Positions 21,756-33,492 are shown, numbered from the stretch's first letter. The stretch: DNA of 64,000 nt from Acidianus manzaensis (GCF_002116695.1 NZ_CP020477.1:1103501-1167500), one strand, 5' to 3'. Numbers and translations: made by a program. Notes: generated by a model not told the origin, from the sequence alone.

Positions 21756-23816
21756 ATGCTCTTAAGAGAACTTTACAATGTAGTTTCAGGAAAGTCGAAA
21801 TATATAGACGATATAGAGTTGAATGATATGTTATACCTTGGAGTAGTTAGATCTTCTTATGCACGAGCTAAAATTCAATCTATAACTGAGCCGTCTAATG
21901 TGATATTAACTTTGAGCTGGGATAAGGTAAAAACTTATATGCCCGTTCGTCCAGATCCAAGAGTTCAAAATTTAGTTAAAATGCCTGTGTTAGCAAATGG
22001 AAGTGTGAATTTTGTGGGACAGCCTATTTTAGCATTCATAGTGAAAGACAGATATGAAATAGAAGATAAGATTGATGAAGTAGGAATAGACTATGAACCA
22101 TTGAAGCCAATAACTACAATTGACGAGGCTATAAAAAGTGAGGAAAAGATACACGAAAAGGGAAATATAGCGGTTGATCTAAATTTAGAAGGTGGAAAAT
22201 TAGAACAAAAATACAATGCTGATATTGTAGTTGAAAGAGAATTAGAACAAGATAGAATAGTAGCTAATCCAATGGAACCTAAAGGAATTATTGCATATTA
22301 TGATGGTGATATTCTCAACATAATAGGTAGCTTTCAGTCTTCTTTTAGGATTAAATCTGATTTGCAAGAAGCATTAGGAATTCCTGCAGATAAAATAATT
22401 GTAAAATCTGCACCAAATGTAGGAGGCGGATTTGGAAATAAGGTACCTGCTCATCCAGAATATGTTCTAGCAAGCTTAGCTTCAATGATACTAAAGAAGC
22501 CAATTAAATGGATTGAGACTAGAAAAGAGCATCTTACTAATCCTACTCAAGGTAGAGGGGTTAAATCTAAAGTTAAACTTTACGCTAAAAACGATGGAAC
22601 TATTCTAGGAGTAGAAGGAGAAGTTTATAATGATTTAGGAGCTTACGCTTATACAATAAATACAAATACTCCTGCATTTATTGCTAGCTCAATTAATGGT
22701 CCTTATAAGATGTCTTTTATGAAAATAAGAGCAATAGGCGTGTACACTAATAAACCGCCAACTGGTCCATATAGAGGTGCTGGAAGACCGGAGGCTACAC
22801 TAATTATTGAAACATTGGTAGAGGATTTAGCTGAAAAATTAGGAATGGATCCAGTGAATTTAAGGAGAAAAAATATAATAGAAAATGGATTTACAACCCC
22901 TCTAGGAACTAAGATAGATAATGCAGGTTATTTAGAGTTACTTAATAGAGGAGAAAAAGTGTATAGAGAATTAAAAGAGAAATATAAAGGAAAAGGCGTG
23001 TCGTTGATTGCATTTACGGAGATCGTTTCTGCTGCTCCAGGAGAAGGAGCTAAAATAAGGATAGGAAAAGGAAAAATTCAATTATTTGTAGGATCTGGAC
23101 CACATGGCCAAACCCATCATTCCACATTTTCGCTTTTAGCTTCTGAAGTATTAGGTTATCCTGCAGATAAGATTGAAGTCATAACTAATGATACTGAAAA
23201 TCTAAAAGAAGGGATTGGTAGTTTCGGTAGTAGAACAGCAGCTGCTGCTGGTTCTGCAGTAATATTAGCTTGCCAAGGAATACTAAATGAATTGGAAAAA
23301 AGAAGAATTAGTCTATTAGATGCAATTAATTCAGATGAGATTATAGAATATGAGACATTTTCTAAAACAGAAAATATCTTTACTCCGGGAGTATATGTTG
23401 CTGTTGTAGATATAGACGAGCTTTACGTTCCAAAGGTAATAGAATGCTATTCTATAGATGATGTTGGAAGAGCGTTAATTCCTGACGAAGTAGAAGCTCA
23501 GATAACTGGAGGTGTACTACAAGGGATTTCTCAAGTATATTTAGAAGGAGCTTTATATGATGAAAATGGTTCTCCTATTTATGGAAGCATATCAGATGCG
23601 GGAGTGCCTACTGCAATAGATGCTTCATATAAGCTTAATGTAGAATATATAGAAACTCCTAGTAATTTGCCTAGCAAGGCAAGGGGTATAGGAGAAGCAG
23701 GTACTACTGGTGCGTTAAGTGCTACTTTCATAGCATTAGAAAAAAGAATAAACAAGAAATTAAATAAAACTCCAATATCTCCTTCTATATTGGCAAAAAT
23801 AATAGAAAATGCTTAA
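21756..23816 (+). CDS. Molybdenum hydroxylase large subunit (aldehyde oxidase / xanthine dehydrogenase / CoxL family)
   Basis: Binds the molybdopterin cofactor and carries the active site for hydroxylation of aldehydes, purines or similar. 686 aa from ATG 21756 (an in-frame TTG at 21714 would add 14 residues). Motifs: [21 protein letters not shown] at the start of the a/b hammerhead domain, [35 protein letters not shown], and catalytic Glu647 in [12 protein letters not shown]. No medium (FAD) or small (2Fe-2S) subunit gene lies nearby, which such enzymes need; they may be encoded elsewhere. In Sulfolobales the related enzyme oxidises glyceraldehyde. Upstream neighbour is the His-tail regulator. 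Confidence 0.9.
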   Translation: MLLRELYNVVSGKSKYIDDIELNDMLYLGVVRSSYARAKIQSITEPSNVILTLSWDKVKTYMPVRPDPRVQNLVKMPVLANGSVNFVGQPILAFIVKDRYEIEDKIDEVGIDYEPLKPITTIDEAIKSEEKIHEKGNIAVDLNLEGGKLEQKYNADIVVERELEQDRIVANPMEPKGIIAYYDGDILNIIGSFQSSFRIKSDLQEALGIPADKIIVKSAPNVGGGFGNKVPAHPEYVLASLASMILKKPIKWIETRKEHLTNPTQGRGVKSKVKLYAKNDGTILGVEGEVYNDLGAYAYTINTNTPAFIASSINGPYKMSFMKIRAIGVYTNKPPTGPYRGAGRPEATLIIETLVEDLAEKLGMDPVNLRRKNIIENGFTTPLGTKIDNAGYLELLNRGEKVYRELKEKYKGKGVSLIAFTEIVSAAPGEGAKIRIGKGKIQLFVGSGPHGQTHHSTFSLLASEVLGYPADKIEVITNDTENLKEGIGSFGSRTAAAAGSAVILACQGILNELEKRRISLLDAINSDEIIEYETFSKTENIFTPGVYVAVVDIDELYVPKVIECYSIDDVGRALIPDEVEAQITGGVLQGISQVYLEGALYDENGSPIYGSISDAGVPTAIDASYKLNVEYIETPSNLPSKARGIGEAGTTGALSATFIALEKRINKKLNKTPISPSILAKIIENA

Positions 23817-23906
23817 AATCTATTCAAATAAACATGTTTTTAATTAGATTAATCTAGATTATAAGTGGATAAATTTATTTATTTAAGAGTATAAATGTAA
23901 AAATGA

Positions 23907-24596
<690 letters not shown>

Positions 24597-24819
24597 AATA
24601 GCTCATTTTAGGATAGAAATAATAAAATACATGGTTATACATATCTAAATGTATAAACAAGACGATAGTGTGATTAAAAACTTAGAATAAAATATATTTA
24701 ATATCTTTTAATCTGTTAACTTCTTTTGTATAGGTTATCGAACATTAATAAATAGTTATTAGTTCCTTACGTAAGAAAGAAGTTAAATGTAGTTTTATAT
24801 AAAGTATTTACACAAACAT

Positions 24820-24828
24820 TTTTTAAAT
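24820..24828 (+). promoter_or_regulatory. TATA box of PEP-synthase-like gene
   Basis: TTTTTAAAT centred about 26 bases upstream of ATG 24850. Confidence 0.5.
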
Positions 24829-24849
24829 CGATAATAATAATAGGTAATT

Positions 24850-25785
24850 ATGAGCATTTATAAATTAAATCAAGTTTCATTAAATATGATAAACGAAGTA
24901 GGAAGAAAATCAGCATATTTAGGCGAAATGATGCATTCTGATATAAAAGTTCCTGATGGTATAGTAGTATCTCAATCAGTATTCAGATCGTATTTAGAGT
25001 ATGTAAAACCAGAAATAGATAGAATATTATCAAAATCTAATTTGAAAGATTTGGAAAGTGCTAAAAACAGTTATGAGGAGATTAAAGATGTATTTTTATC
25101 AGTACCACTAGACAAAGAAATACAGCAAGAAATAGATAAAAACTTATCTCCTCTAAAATCTGAATATTTTGCAGTAAGGCCTACTGTAACATCTTCGATA
25201 AATGGACCAAGCTTTGCAGGAGAGCTAGAAACATATCTTTTTGTTCCAAAAAGTGAAATTTCATCTTATATTAGATTAGCTTGGGCTAGTTATTTCAATC
25301 CAAGAAGTATAGCCTATAGAATCTTATATGGAGAAAACATACCGATAGCAGTGTTAATTCAAGAAATGGTAAATCCATTAAGTGCGGGTACTGTATTTAC
25401 TTTACATCCTGTAGAATTCGATACCCAGAAAGTCCTTATAGAATCTTCTTGGGGATTAGGAGAAGCAGTAACTAAGGGCATAGTAACGCCAGATGAATTT
25501 ATACTAACAAAGAATGAAAGACTTGTAAGAGAAAAAAGAATATCTAAAAAAGATGTAAAATTAGTTTATGATTTTTCTTCTAAGAAAGTTAGAGAAGTGG
25601 AATTAGATGATGAAGAAGCTTTAAAGCCTAGTATTTCTGATAGAGATGCAATAAAAATAGGAAATATAGCATTAAAAATCGAAGATATGCTTAAAAAACC
25701 CGTTAACATTGAGTGGGCAATTTCTAATGGAGAATTATATATTTTAGAAGTAAGAGGTATTAAAGCATCATACGAAATAAGTTAA
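24850..25785 (+). CDS. Stand-alone PEP synthase / PPDK N-terminal ATP-grasp domain
   Basis: 311 aa covering only the nucleotide-binding domain of PEP synthase: [10 protein letters not shown] at residues 17-26, FAVRPTVTS at 107-115, [10 protein letters not shown] at 121-130, VLIQEMV at 168-174, [10 protein letters not shown] at 201-210, VTPDEF at 212-217 and the end motif [17 protein letters not shown]. The swivelling phosphohistidine domain and the PEP/pyruvate barrel of the ~800-aa enzyme are absent, with a proper stop after [10 protein letters not shown]. Such a domain could phosphorylate another protein or small molecule (compare rifampin phosphotransferase and split dikinases). Convergent with a DsrE-like gene. 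Confidence 0.85.
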   Translation: MSIYKLNQVSLNMINEVGRKSAYLGEMMHSDIKVPDGIVVSQSVFRSYLEYVKPEIDRILSKSNLKDLESAKNSYEEIKDVFLSVPLDKEIQQEIDKNLSPLKSEYFAVRPTVTSSINGPSFAGELETYLFVPKSEISSYIRLAWASYFNPRSIAYRILYGENIPIAVLIQEMVNPLSAGTVFTLHPVEFDTQKVLIESSWGLGEAVTKGIVTPDEFILTKNERLVREKRISKKDVKLVYDFSSKKVREVELDDEEALKPSISDRDAIKIGNIALKIEDMLKKPVNIEWAISNGELYILEVRGIKASYEIS

Positions 25786-25792
25786 AAAAATT

Positions 25793-26125
25793 TTAAAATG
25801 AAACTATTTCATATCCTTCCTTTACAAAGTGTGCTACTCTTTCACCTGCAGGCATTAGCGAAATACCTAAGTTTTCTAGATTAGGCTTTATTTTCATATT
25901 CTCTGCTACTCCTACACATGCAGAGTCTATAATCTTATTTTGCAGCATTTCTTGGAACATGGTCTTTAATTCTCCATCTAATTGAGTTAATCTCTTTTGA
26001 CTAGGGCCAAAAAATATTACTTTTGTATCATCATATCTTTTATTCTTAAAACTATAATAGCTCATTCTCATACCTAAATCGAATTTCATATCGTCTGACA
26101 TTATTAGGAATAGAACTTTAGACAT
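25793..26125 (-). CDS. DsrE/DsrF-like family protein
   Basis: About 110 aa. The pattern SKVLFLIMSDDMKFDLGMRMSY, then VIFFGPSQKRLTQ, MFQEMLQNKIIDSACVGVAENM and LMPAGERVAHFVKEGYEIVSF matches the small DsrE-type a/b fold used in sulfur relay proteins. One Cys (about residue 72) sits near the position of the sulfur-carrying Cys in the family, so sulfur transfer is possible but not certain. Start at 26125 is preferred to 26146 because GGATATATAG at 26148-26157 is a TATA box 26-27 bases upstream. Confidence 0.75.
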   Translation of the reverse strand: MSKVLFLIMSDDMKFDLGMRMSYYSFKNKRYDDTKVIFFGPSQKRLTQLDGELKTMFQEMLQNKIIDSACVGVAENMKIKPNLENLGISLMPAGERVAHFVKEGYEIVSF

Positions 26126-26147
26126 AGTATTATTTATGTTAAACAAG

Positions 26148-26157
26148 GATATATAGT
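26148..26157 (-). promoter_or_regulatory. TATA box of DsrE-like gene
   Basis: CTATATATCC on the minus strand, centred 27 bases before ATG 26125. Confidence 0.5.
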
Positions 26158-26179
26158 TTGTTATCTAAGGTTAATGTTA

Positions 26180-26400
26180 CTAAATATTAATAATTAGATC
26201 AGAATCAAAAAAATTATATATTACCATAGATTTTATAGTGCAGAATTCATCTATATAATTCTGGATTCTTTCCACTTTAGATTAGCTCATTGTAGAGTTT
26301 ACGTCATCATAGAATCAAGCAACGCAGAAACTCTTCGTCCATGCGATTTATAAAGATTGGAGCATTAACAAGCGAAGCCTTTGTCTCTACAAAAACAAGA
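26180..26400 (-). pseudogene. Possible decayed gene remnant between DsrE-like and peroxiredoxin genes
   Basis: No open frame, but the minus strand reads as protein-like blocks in alternating frames: FVETKASLVNAPIFINRMDE then LDSMMT in a shifted frame, KLYNEL back in the first frame, and VERIQNYIDEFCTIKSM plus FFDSDLIINI up to a TAG at 26180-26182. Order and amphipathic character suggest one small gene of about 70-75 codons broken by indels and stops. I cannot name the family. It could also be chance coding potential in a DNA segment of near-normal composition. Confidence 0.35.
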
Positions 26401-26442
26401 ATCTAAAATTTGAAAAAAGGATTATATTATAAAAAAAGATTG

Positions 26443-27087
<645 letters not shown>

Positions 27088-27271
27088 TTTTATCCCTAAA
27101 TAAACATAAGCCTTTAGATTCATAAATCTTACCATTTACGCAAATCTTGCATACTTTATTAATTTCTTAAATAATAAAAATTAGATATAAACTTAAAATC
27201 AAAGATACCATTTTATATCATATTTATACATTTATCTTTATGGTAAGGATCAAAATTAAGTAAGAATATAG

Positions 27272-27281
27272 CTTTATAAAA
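27272..27281 (+). promoter_or_regulatory. TATA box of ferredoxin-reductase-like gene
   Basis: CTTTATAAAA centred about 24-26 bases before ATG 27298. Confidence 0.55.
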
Positions 27282-27297
27282 ATCCAAAACTAATTAT

Positions 27298-28542
27298 ATG
27301 ATCATGACCAAAAACACACGGTACCTAATAATAGGTAGCGGTATAGCTGGATATAACGCTTTGAAAGAACTAATGAATTTAGATCCAAAATCCAAAATAA
27401 CCATGATTACTTCTGATAAATATTATCCTTACGATAGACCTCCACTATCAAAAGACTATTTAAGAGGAAAAATAGAAAGGCCAGCATTATTCTTCGAAAA
27501 TGAAGACTTTTATAAGAAAGATAATCTAGAAATATTATTAAATACTACAGTAGTAAAAATAAATAATGATAATACAGCTGAACTAAATAATAAAGATTAT
27601 ATTGCATTTGAAAAAGCTCTAATAGCTACTGGCGGTAGACCAAGAAAGCTAGGAATAAATGGGGAAAATACAGAAAAAGTGTATTATCTTAGAACTTTAG
27701 ATGACTGTGATAAGATAAAAAATGAAGCAAAAAATTCTAAAAATGTAATAATTGTAGGAGGGGGATTTATAGGAATAGAAGTTGCTTCAAGCTTAACGTC
27801 ATTAGGAATAAAGACTACGGTAATTGAAGTAATGCCATATATATGGAATACATTCGTTGATGAGAAGATTTCAAAATTTATTCAACAGTATTTCGAAAAT
27901 CATGGTGTATCGTTCATATTAAATGATGGAGTAAAAGAAATAGGTAATAAAAACAATAAAAAAGAAGTTATTACTAATTCTGGTAAAAAATTAGAGTCAG
28001 ATTTTGTATTAATAGCAGTTGGAATAACTCCTAATGTTGATCTAGCCCAAAATAGTAACATAGAAGTGAATAATGGCATATTAGCAAACGAATATTTACA
28101 GACTAACAAAAAGAACGTATTCGTAGCTGGAGATGTAGCTAACATTCTAGATCCCATAACTGGAAAGAGGAGAAGAATTGAACACTGGAATAATGCAGAA
28201 TACACAGGAAAATTAGCATCTAGAAATATGACTGGAAAAAATGATAAATATAACTTTTTATCCTCCGTTTGGTCTGATATATTCGATTTACATATAGAGT
28301 CAGCAGGAGATACAAGAGATTATGACGAGTATATAATAAGAGGCAAGTACGACTTAGATAACCCTTCATTTAACGTTATCTATCTAAAAGGTGGTTTAGT
28401 AAGGGGCTATTTAGCAATAAATAGAGACTTCTCAGAATTATCTATTCTCAATACAATAATATCTGAGAAAATAGACATTTCTAATAAGAAACAAGAGCTT
28501 CTTGATGAGACTTTTGACATAAATAAATTATTAAATAAATAG
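27298..28542 (+). CDS. FAD/NAD(P)-dependent oxidoreductase, ferredoxin/rubredoxin reductase type
   Basis: 414 aa with two dinucleotide folds: FAD-binding GSGIAG at 13-18 with [16 protein letters not shown] soon after, and NAD(P)-binding [14 protein letters not shown] near 155-168, then the FAD-closing motif FVAGDVANI and [12 protein letters not shown], typical of reductases that serve ferredoxins of aromatic dioxygenases (BphA4 type) or rubredoxin. No ferredoxin gene adjoins. Upstream of the acyl-CoA ligase-SDR pair on the same strand; partner is unknown. Confidence 0.9.
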   Translation: MIMTKNTRYLIIGSGIAGYNALKELMNLDPKSKITMITSDKYYPYDRPPLSKDYLRGKIERPALFFENEDFYKKDNLEILLNTTVVKINNDNTAELNNKDYIAFEKALIATGGRPRKLGINGENTEKVYYLRTLDDCDKIKNEAKNSKNVIIVGGGFIGIEVASSLTSLGIKTTVIEVMPYIWNTFVDEKISKFIQQYFENHGVSFILNDGVKEIGNKNNKKEVITNSGKKLESDFVLIAVGITPNVDLAQNSNIEVNNGILANEYLQTNKKNVFVAGDVANILDPITGKRRRIEHWNNAEYTGKLASRNMTGKNDKYNFLSSVWSDIFDLHIESAGDTRDYDEYIIRGKYDLDNPSFNVIYLKGGLVRGYLAINRDFSELSILNTIISEKIDISNKKQELLDETFDINKLLNK

Positions 28543-28645
28543 AGTATATCACTATATAAATATTATTTTATTAATATAGAAATTTTTCTCTATATTGTTA
28601 AGATTAAATATAAAGTTAATAAAGCTTATTACAAAATAAAATATT

Positions 28646-30181
28646 ATGAAGTCAACTATAATGGATTTTGACTTAACAATACATGATATTTTTTGGAGAA
28701 TTGAAAAATTATATAAAGAAAAAGAGATTGTATCTAGACTTAAAGATAACGAAATAGTAAGATATACTTATCTAGATTTCTCTAAAAGAGTTAGAAAATT
28801 AGCCAATTTCTTAAAAAAATACGAAATAAAAAATAACGTTGTAGGATCAATTGCATGGAATACCCACAGACACTTAGAACTATATTTTGCAGTACCAATG
28901 CTTGGTGGAGTACTACATACTATTAACGTAAGATTTCACCCTACAGAAATGGAATATGTGATAAATTTTGCCAAAGATAAGATAGTTTTTTATGACGAAG
29001 AAATTCCAAAATCACTGGAAGAAAATACTAATGCTACTTTTATTTCAATGAATACAATAGATAACATAGTAAAAGAAGAGACTGAAATAGGAGAATTTGA
29101 AGATGTAAATGAAAAAGATGGTGCAATAATGTGCTTTACTTCTGGAACAACTGGACATCCTAAAGGAGTAATTTATTCTCATAGAAGCGTATTTATACAC
29201 TCTCTAACTCTACTTTCATTAATAAAAGAAAACGATATAGTAATGCCTGTTGTCCCCATGTTTCACATTTCAGCCTGGGATGTTCCATTTGCTACCATGA
29301 TGACAGGAAGCAAGCTAGTATTACCTGGAATCAAACCGTCTTCGGCTGATCTAGCTAATCTAATTGAAAAAGAAAGAGTAACGTTAACTGTAGGCGCACC
29401 AACAGTATGGATTTCATTCTTAGATTACTTAAGAAATAATAAATATGACATTTCCAGTTTAAGGTATATAATAACTGGAGGAGCAGAACCACCTAAAGGA
29501 ATGGTAAAAGAATTCCTTGAGAAATACGGAGTAAGTGTTATTCATGCTTGGGGAATGACTGAAACTGAAGCTATCACCACAATAAATACAAGCAAAAACA
29601 TTGAAGAGATATCGAAACAAGGTATTTCATTGCCTAGTATAGAATATACCTTAATCACTCCAGATGGGAAAGAAGGACAATGGGACGGGAAAACAATAGG
29701 TGAACTAATAATAAGAGGTTCATGGGTTATTAATGAATATTACAATGATGAAAAAAGAACTAATGAAAGTTTCGTTGAGATTAACGGTAAGAAATGGTTA
29801 AAAACAGGAGATCTAGTTGTAATATCTAAAGATGGTAATATAAAAATAGTTGATAGGACTAAAGACATTATAAAAAGCGGAGGAGAATGGATATCTTCTA
29901 TCGATCTAGAAAATGCAATAATGAGTTATGAACCTGTATTGGAGGCAGTAGTAATAGGAGTAAAAGATGAAAAATGGGGAGAAAGACCTATAGCTATGGT
30001 AGTACTTAAGGATGAATATAAAAATAAAATTAGAGGAGACGATATACTTAATTATTTGCAATCATTAAATAAATTCCCTAAATGGTGGTTACCAGATAAG
30101 ATACTTTTCGTGGATTCAATTCCTAAAACTAGCACAGGAAAACTTGATAAGAAAGTATTGAGAAATATTACAAGTAAGTGA
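28646..30181 (+). CDS. AMP-forming acyl-CoA synthetase / ligase
   Basis: Activates a carboxylic acid to acyl-CoA through an acyl-AMP. 511 aa. P-loop-like motif CFTSGTTGHPKGVIYSH near residues 157-173, A5 motif HAWGMTETEA, A7 TGDLV, A8 hinge DRTKDIIKSGGEWIS, and the A10 Lys in PKTSTGKLDKK. Residues in VPMFHISAWDVPF fit medium-chain fatty or aryl acid ligases. Followed at once by an SDR gene (stop and next start within 6 bases), so both act on the same acyl chain. One of three such ligases in this window (others at 42.5 and 58.3 kb). Confidence 0.95.
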   Translation: MKSTIMDFDLTIHDIFWRIEKLYKEKEIVSRLKDNEIVRYTYLDFSKRVRKLANFLKKYEIKNNVVGSIAWNTHRHLELYFAVPMLGGVLHTINVRFHPTEMEYVINFAKDKIVFYDEEIPKSLEENTNATFISMNTIDNIVKEETEIGEFEDVNEKDGAIMCFTSGTTGHPKGVIYSHRSVFIHSLTLLSLIKENDIVMPVVPMFHISAWDVPFATMMTGSKLVLPGIKPSSADLANLIEKERVTLTVGAPTVWISFLDYLRNNKYDISSLRYIITGGAEPPKGMVKEFLEKYGVSVIHAWGMTETEAITTINTSKNIEEISKQGISLPSIEYTLITPDGKEGQWDGKTIGELIIRGSWVINEYYNDEKRTNESFVEINGKKWLKTGDLVVISKDGNIKIVDRTKDIIKSGGEWISSIDLENAIMSYEPVLEAVVIGVKDEKWGERPIAMVVLKDEYKNKIRGDDILNYLQSLNKFPKWWLPDKILFVDSIPKTSTGKLDKKVLRNITSK

Positions 30182-30186
30182 TAATA

Positions 30187-30954
30187 ATGATAGAAAATTT
30201 ATCTGGGAAAGTAGCAATAGTTACGGGCTCAAGTAGAGGAATAGGAAGAAGTATAGCAATAAGACTAGCCAAAGAAGGAGTAAAAGTAGTAGTCAATGGT
30301 AAGAAAAGAATAGAAGAAGCAAAAGAAACACTATCAAAAATTCAATCAGAAGGAGGAGATGGAATTATTACTATGGCTGATGTATCAACAAGAGATGGAT
30401 GTAAACAATTAGTTAATAGTGCAATAGAAAATTTCGGAAAACTGAATATTCTTATTAATAATGCTGGATTAGGGCTTTTCTCCTTATTTTCTAATGCTGA
30501 CGATAATTTGATAGATAAGCAGATTAATGTAACGTTAAAATCTTCAATTTATTGTACGCAAGAAGCATCAAAAGTTATTGATAAAAGCAAAGGCGGAGAT
30601 ATCATCTTCATGTCTTCTATAGCCGGGATATCGCCCGCTGTTGGTCTTTCCTTTTATGGAATTGCAAAAGCAGGTTTGATTTCGCTAACTAAGACTCTAG
30701 CTATAGAATTATCACCCATAAAAGTAAATTCTATTGCTCCAGGCGTAGTTAGAACAAAAATGGGAGAAAGCCTAATATCTTTATTTAAAGAACCAGAAGA
30801 AGAATGGGCTAAAAAAAGAACATTACTAGGAAGGATAGTAGAGCCAGATGAAATAGCAGAACTTATAGTTACAATTTTAAAAATACCAAGCATAACAGGA
30901 CAGACATTTATCATAGATTCTGGACAGACATTGTTAGGAGCGTTAAGTGGATAA
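30187..30954 (+). CDS. Short-chain dehydrogenase/reductase (FabG-like)
   Basis: NAD(P)-dependent alcohol/ketone oxidoreductase. Counting from the alternative GTG at 30178: cofactor motif TGSSRGIG at 16-23, NNAG at 94-97, catalytic Ser at 146/147, Tyr160 and Lys164 (YGIAK). ATG 30187 gives a more typical start than the GTG that overlaps the upstream stop; length about 255 aa. C-terminal PGVVRTKM and GQTFIIDSGQ are standard. Co-transcribed with the ligase; a beta-hydroxyacyl-CoA or similar substrate is inferred. Confidence 0.93.
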   Translation: MIENLSGKVAIVTGSSRGIGRSIAIRLAKEGVKVVVNGKKRIEEAKETLSKIQSEGGDGIITMADVSTRDGCKQLVNSAIENFGKLNILINNAGLGLFSLFSNADDNLIDKQINVTLKSSIYCTQEASKVIDKSKGGDIIFMSSIAGISPAVGLSFYGIAKAGLISLTKTLAIELSPIKVNSIAPGVVRTKMGESLISLFKEPEEEWAKKRTLLGRIVEPDEIAELIVTILKIPSITGQTFIIDSGQTLLGALSG

Positions 30955-31117
30955 AGATTTTTATATTACTAACAAATATATAATATTCTATTTTCTTGAT
31001 AATTAAAAATAAAATACTATTTCTTAATAAGCCTTTATTTTAGTATATCGACTATTTTGAATATAAAGGTAAAATAAGAAGTAAATTATTTAATCTTTGG
31101 GTTTCTAACATTTAATC

Positions 31118-32320
31118 GTGAATAGAAATACCTTTGACATAACTTTGCTTCTTATTTCTAGAATAACAAGAAGTATAACAGCAGGATTTATTTCAGTGGT
31201 AATAGGATTATATTTCTTACATATAGGCTTAAATTTAGTCCAAATTGGTATATTATTTGGAATAGGAGCGTTCGCTTCTCCTTTAATAGCTTTCTTCTTT
31301 TCTATTTACGCTGATATTAAAGGAAGAAAATTAACTCTTTTAATAACTTTAGCGTTTCTCCCAATAAGTATAGCAATTTTATTATTAACTAAGAATTTCT
31401 ACTTATTGGGTCTTGCATCAGCATTAGGAGGATTTGGAATAGCTGGAGGATTAGTTGGAGGTGGAGTAGGAGCTACAGTAGCACCTATACAGACAGCTAT
31501 ACTGGCAGAAAAAACTGATAATAAGGAAAGAACAAGAATATATTCAATTTTTACATTGGCTTCTACTTATGCTGGAGCAGCAGGTGCATTATTTTCTCAC
31601 ATTCAGAATTATAATGAACTATTTATTATTGGATTTATTTTATCACTAATTTCTTTTATTGCATCAATACCTATTAGAACTCAAGCAATTATAAAGAAAA
31701 AGGAAGAAGTAGAGGTTAGGAAGAAAGATTTAGACGTAATCCGTAAATTTACTTATACTGGTATTTTCAACGGAATAGCACAAGGATTAATAACACCATT
31801 CATTCCAGTTATCTTTGAAAAATTCTATAATTTATCTCAAGGTGAAATAGGGAATATCGTATTTTTTGGAGGAATAGTATCAGCAACTATAATGTTCTTA
31901 ACTCCGTATTTTACTGAACATCTAGGATTTGTAAAATTTATTATAATTACTAGAGCTATTTCGTCAATTCTAGTTTTAGCATTTCCATTTTTGAGAACTC
32001 CTTTACTAGCGGAGACAGACTATGTAATATTTACAACGTTCAGAGTATTTGCATTACCGTCACAACAGGCTTTGATGATGAATTTGATTAGTGAAAGAAG
32101 AAGAGCTACAGCTAGTGGAATAAATCAGACTGCAAGATTATTGCCTTCAGCATTATCAACATCAATATCTGGAGTACTATTAACTATAGGATTATCTATA
32201 CCTTTCGTCTCATCCTTTGTAGTAAATATATTTAACCTTTTCTTATATTACAAATTCTTCTGGAACATTCCAGAGGCACAAGCTAAAAAGAAAGTAAGTT
32301 ATATTCCTAGAGAAACATAA
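31118..32320 (+). CDS. MFS transporter
   Basis: 400 aa, about 12 membrane helices. Motif A-like loop IYADIKGRKLTLLI between helices 2 and 3; GlyGly-rich helix LGGFGIAGGLVGGGVGA. GTG start at 31118 with a TATA-like element (TATTTAAT) about 26 bases upstream. Substrate unknown; it follows the ligase-SDR pair but has its own promoter. Confidence 0.85.
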   Translation: MNRNTFDITLLLISRITRSITAGFISVVIGLYFLHIGLNLVQIGILFGIGAFASPLIAFFFSIYADIKGRKLTLLITLAFLPISIAILLLTKNFYLLGLASALGGFGIAGGLVGGGVGATVAPIQTAILAEKTDNKERTRIYSIFTLASTYAGAAGALFSHIQNYNELFIIGFILSLISFIASIPIRTQAIIKKKEEVEVRKKDLDVIRKFTYTGIFNGIAQGLITPFIPVIFEKFYNLSQGEIGNIVFFGGIVSATIMFLTPYFTEHLGFVKFIIITRAISSILVLAFPFLRTPLLAETDYVIFTTFRVFALPSQQALMMNLISERRRATASGINQTARLLPSALSTSISGVLLTIGLSIPFVSSFVVNIFNLFLYYKFFWNIPEAQAKKKVSYIPRET

Positions 32321-32354
32321 TAGATTGCTATGGACTTTCTTCAACCTTCTAAAG

Positions 32355-32900
32355 CTAAATCGTTAATAATGCCATAACAAATATAATAGCTATTTGAAAC
32401 ACTGATTGAGATCCTGACACATATATGTTCCTCATACCTAGTTTTATCACTTTTTGAGTATCAGGCTTATCTTTTCTTAGCTCAAGAAATATTCTCACTT
32501 CATTTGGCATTATTATCCCAAATCCTTGTATTATTAAAATTATTACTATTATTCCTGCTATATCTATTAGTAAGTTCGATGGCGTAAATATTCCAAATTT
32601 CATTGCTATAAAAATACCTGCAGTTGTAGCTACAGCAGCTAACGATGGCATAAAAAATAGCATCATTGGTACTAATCTTTTAATTATTTCAGCTCTAACA
32701 TTAGGTTCTAAAGACCTTAAAACTCTGCTCATTATCAGTCCCATGAATAAATCTATTCCTGTCCATGTTCCACCAGTGATGACATGAACATAGTCCAAAA
32801 ATACAAAATTATTACTAATTTCTGCATACGCTAATGCGATAGGAGGAACTATAAGTGTTAAGATTGAATACGGAGTAATTAAAACTGTTTTTTGACTCAT
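32355..32900 (-). CDS. Integral membrane protein with five predicted helices, unknown function
   Basis: 181 aa, mostly hydrophobic. The segment FLDYVHVITGGTWTGIDLFMGL resembles the conserved His/Trp helix of CopD-like or DUF2269-like membrane proteins (H-V-x-x-x-x-W-x-G), where the His could bind heme or metal. No signal for catalysis. Convergent with the preceding MFS gene. Family assignment is uncertain. Confidence 0.6.
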   Translation of the reverse strand: MSQKTVLITPYSILTLIVPPIALAYAEISNNFVFLDYVHVITGGTWTGIDLFMGLIMSRVLRSLEPNVRAEIIKRLVPMMLFFMPSLAAVATTAGIFIAMKFGIFTPSNLLIDIAGIIVIILIIQGFGIIMPNEVRIFLELRKDKPDTQKVIKLGMRNIYVSGSQSVFQIAIIFVMALLTI

Positions 32901-33063
32901 AGTTTAAACTTCCTTATACAGTTTAATAAATTAAAAATCCTTACTCTGTATATATTATTATTGTAATATTAAGAATAATATTTTCTCTATCAAAAATGTC
33001 CTTTAATAACTACGTATTCTCGTTTCAGCTAAACTTTATAAACTTTATAAACTAGATAACCTC

Positions 33064-33492
33064 ATGGCAGTACTAATAAAAAATATGGATGAAGAATTAT
33101 ACAAACAACTAAAAGCTAAAGCTGCACTAATGGGTATTACTGTTTCTGAAGCCATACAATCTGCCATAAGATTATGGCTTAATTCCTTAGAAAGTATACC
33201 TAATGAAAACTATATTGTAATGAAGACTGACAAAAACGCAATAGAAGCATATGAAAGAGGAAAATATGTCCTTGTATGTGACGGAAAGTTCATAGGAAGT
33301 TTTGATAGTGAAGAAGAAGTAATCAATACTGCTAAAAGTTATAACAAATGTATGATAGGTAATATAACAATAGATGGTTATATTGAACATCCAATATTTG
33401 GTAGAGATATAAATCTAATAGGTAGAGAAGTTCTCAAAAGGATTAACATTAACATAAAAAAGGGAAAAGAAATCTGTATAGAAGACCCGTAA
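33064..33492 (+). CDS. Ribbon-helix-helix DNA-binding protein with unknown C-terminal domain
   Basis: 142 aa. Residues 1-45 (MAVLIKNMDEELYKQLKAKA, then ALMGITVSEAIQSAIRLWL) are a typical ribbon-helix-helix unit of the VapB/FitA antitoxin type. The remaining ~95 residues form a beta-rich domain (YVLVCDGKFIGSFDSEEEV, then MIGNITIDGYIEHPIFG) I do not recognise. No toxin (PIN or RelE) gene is adjacent, so a free-standing regulator is more likely than a toxin-antitoxin pair. Confidence 0.7.
   Translation: MAVLIKNMDEELYKQLKAKAALMGITVSEAIQSAIRLWLNSLESIPNENYIVMKTDKNAIEAYERGKYVLVCDGKFIGSFDSEEEVINTAKSYNKCMIGNITIDGYIEHPIFGRDINLIGREVLKRININIKKGKEICIEDP

Noticed and set aside
33064..33492. VapBC-type toxin-antitoxin locus
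   Set aside because: No PIN-domain or other toxin gene on either strand beside the ribbon-helix-helix gene.
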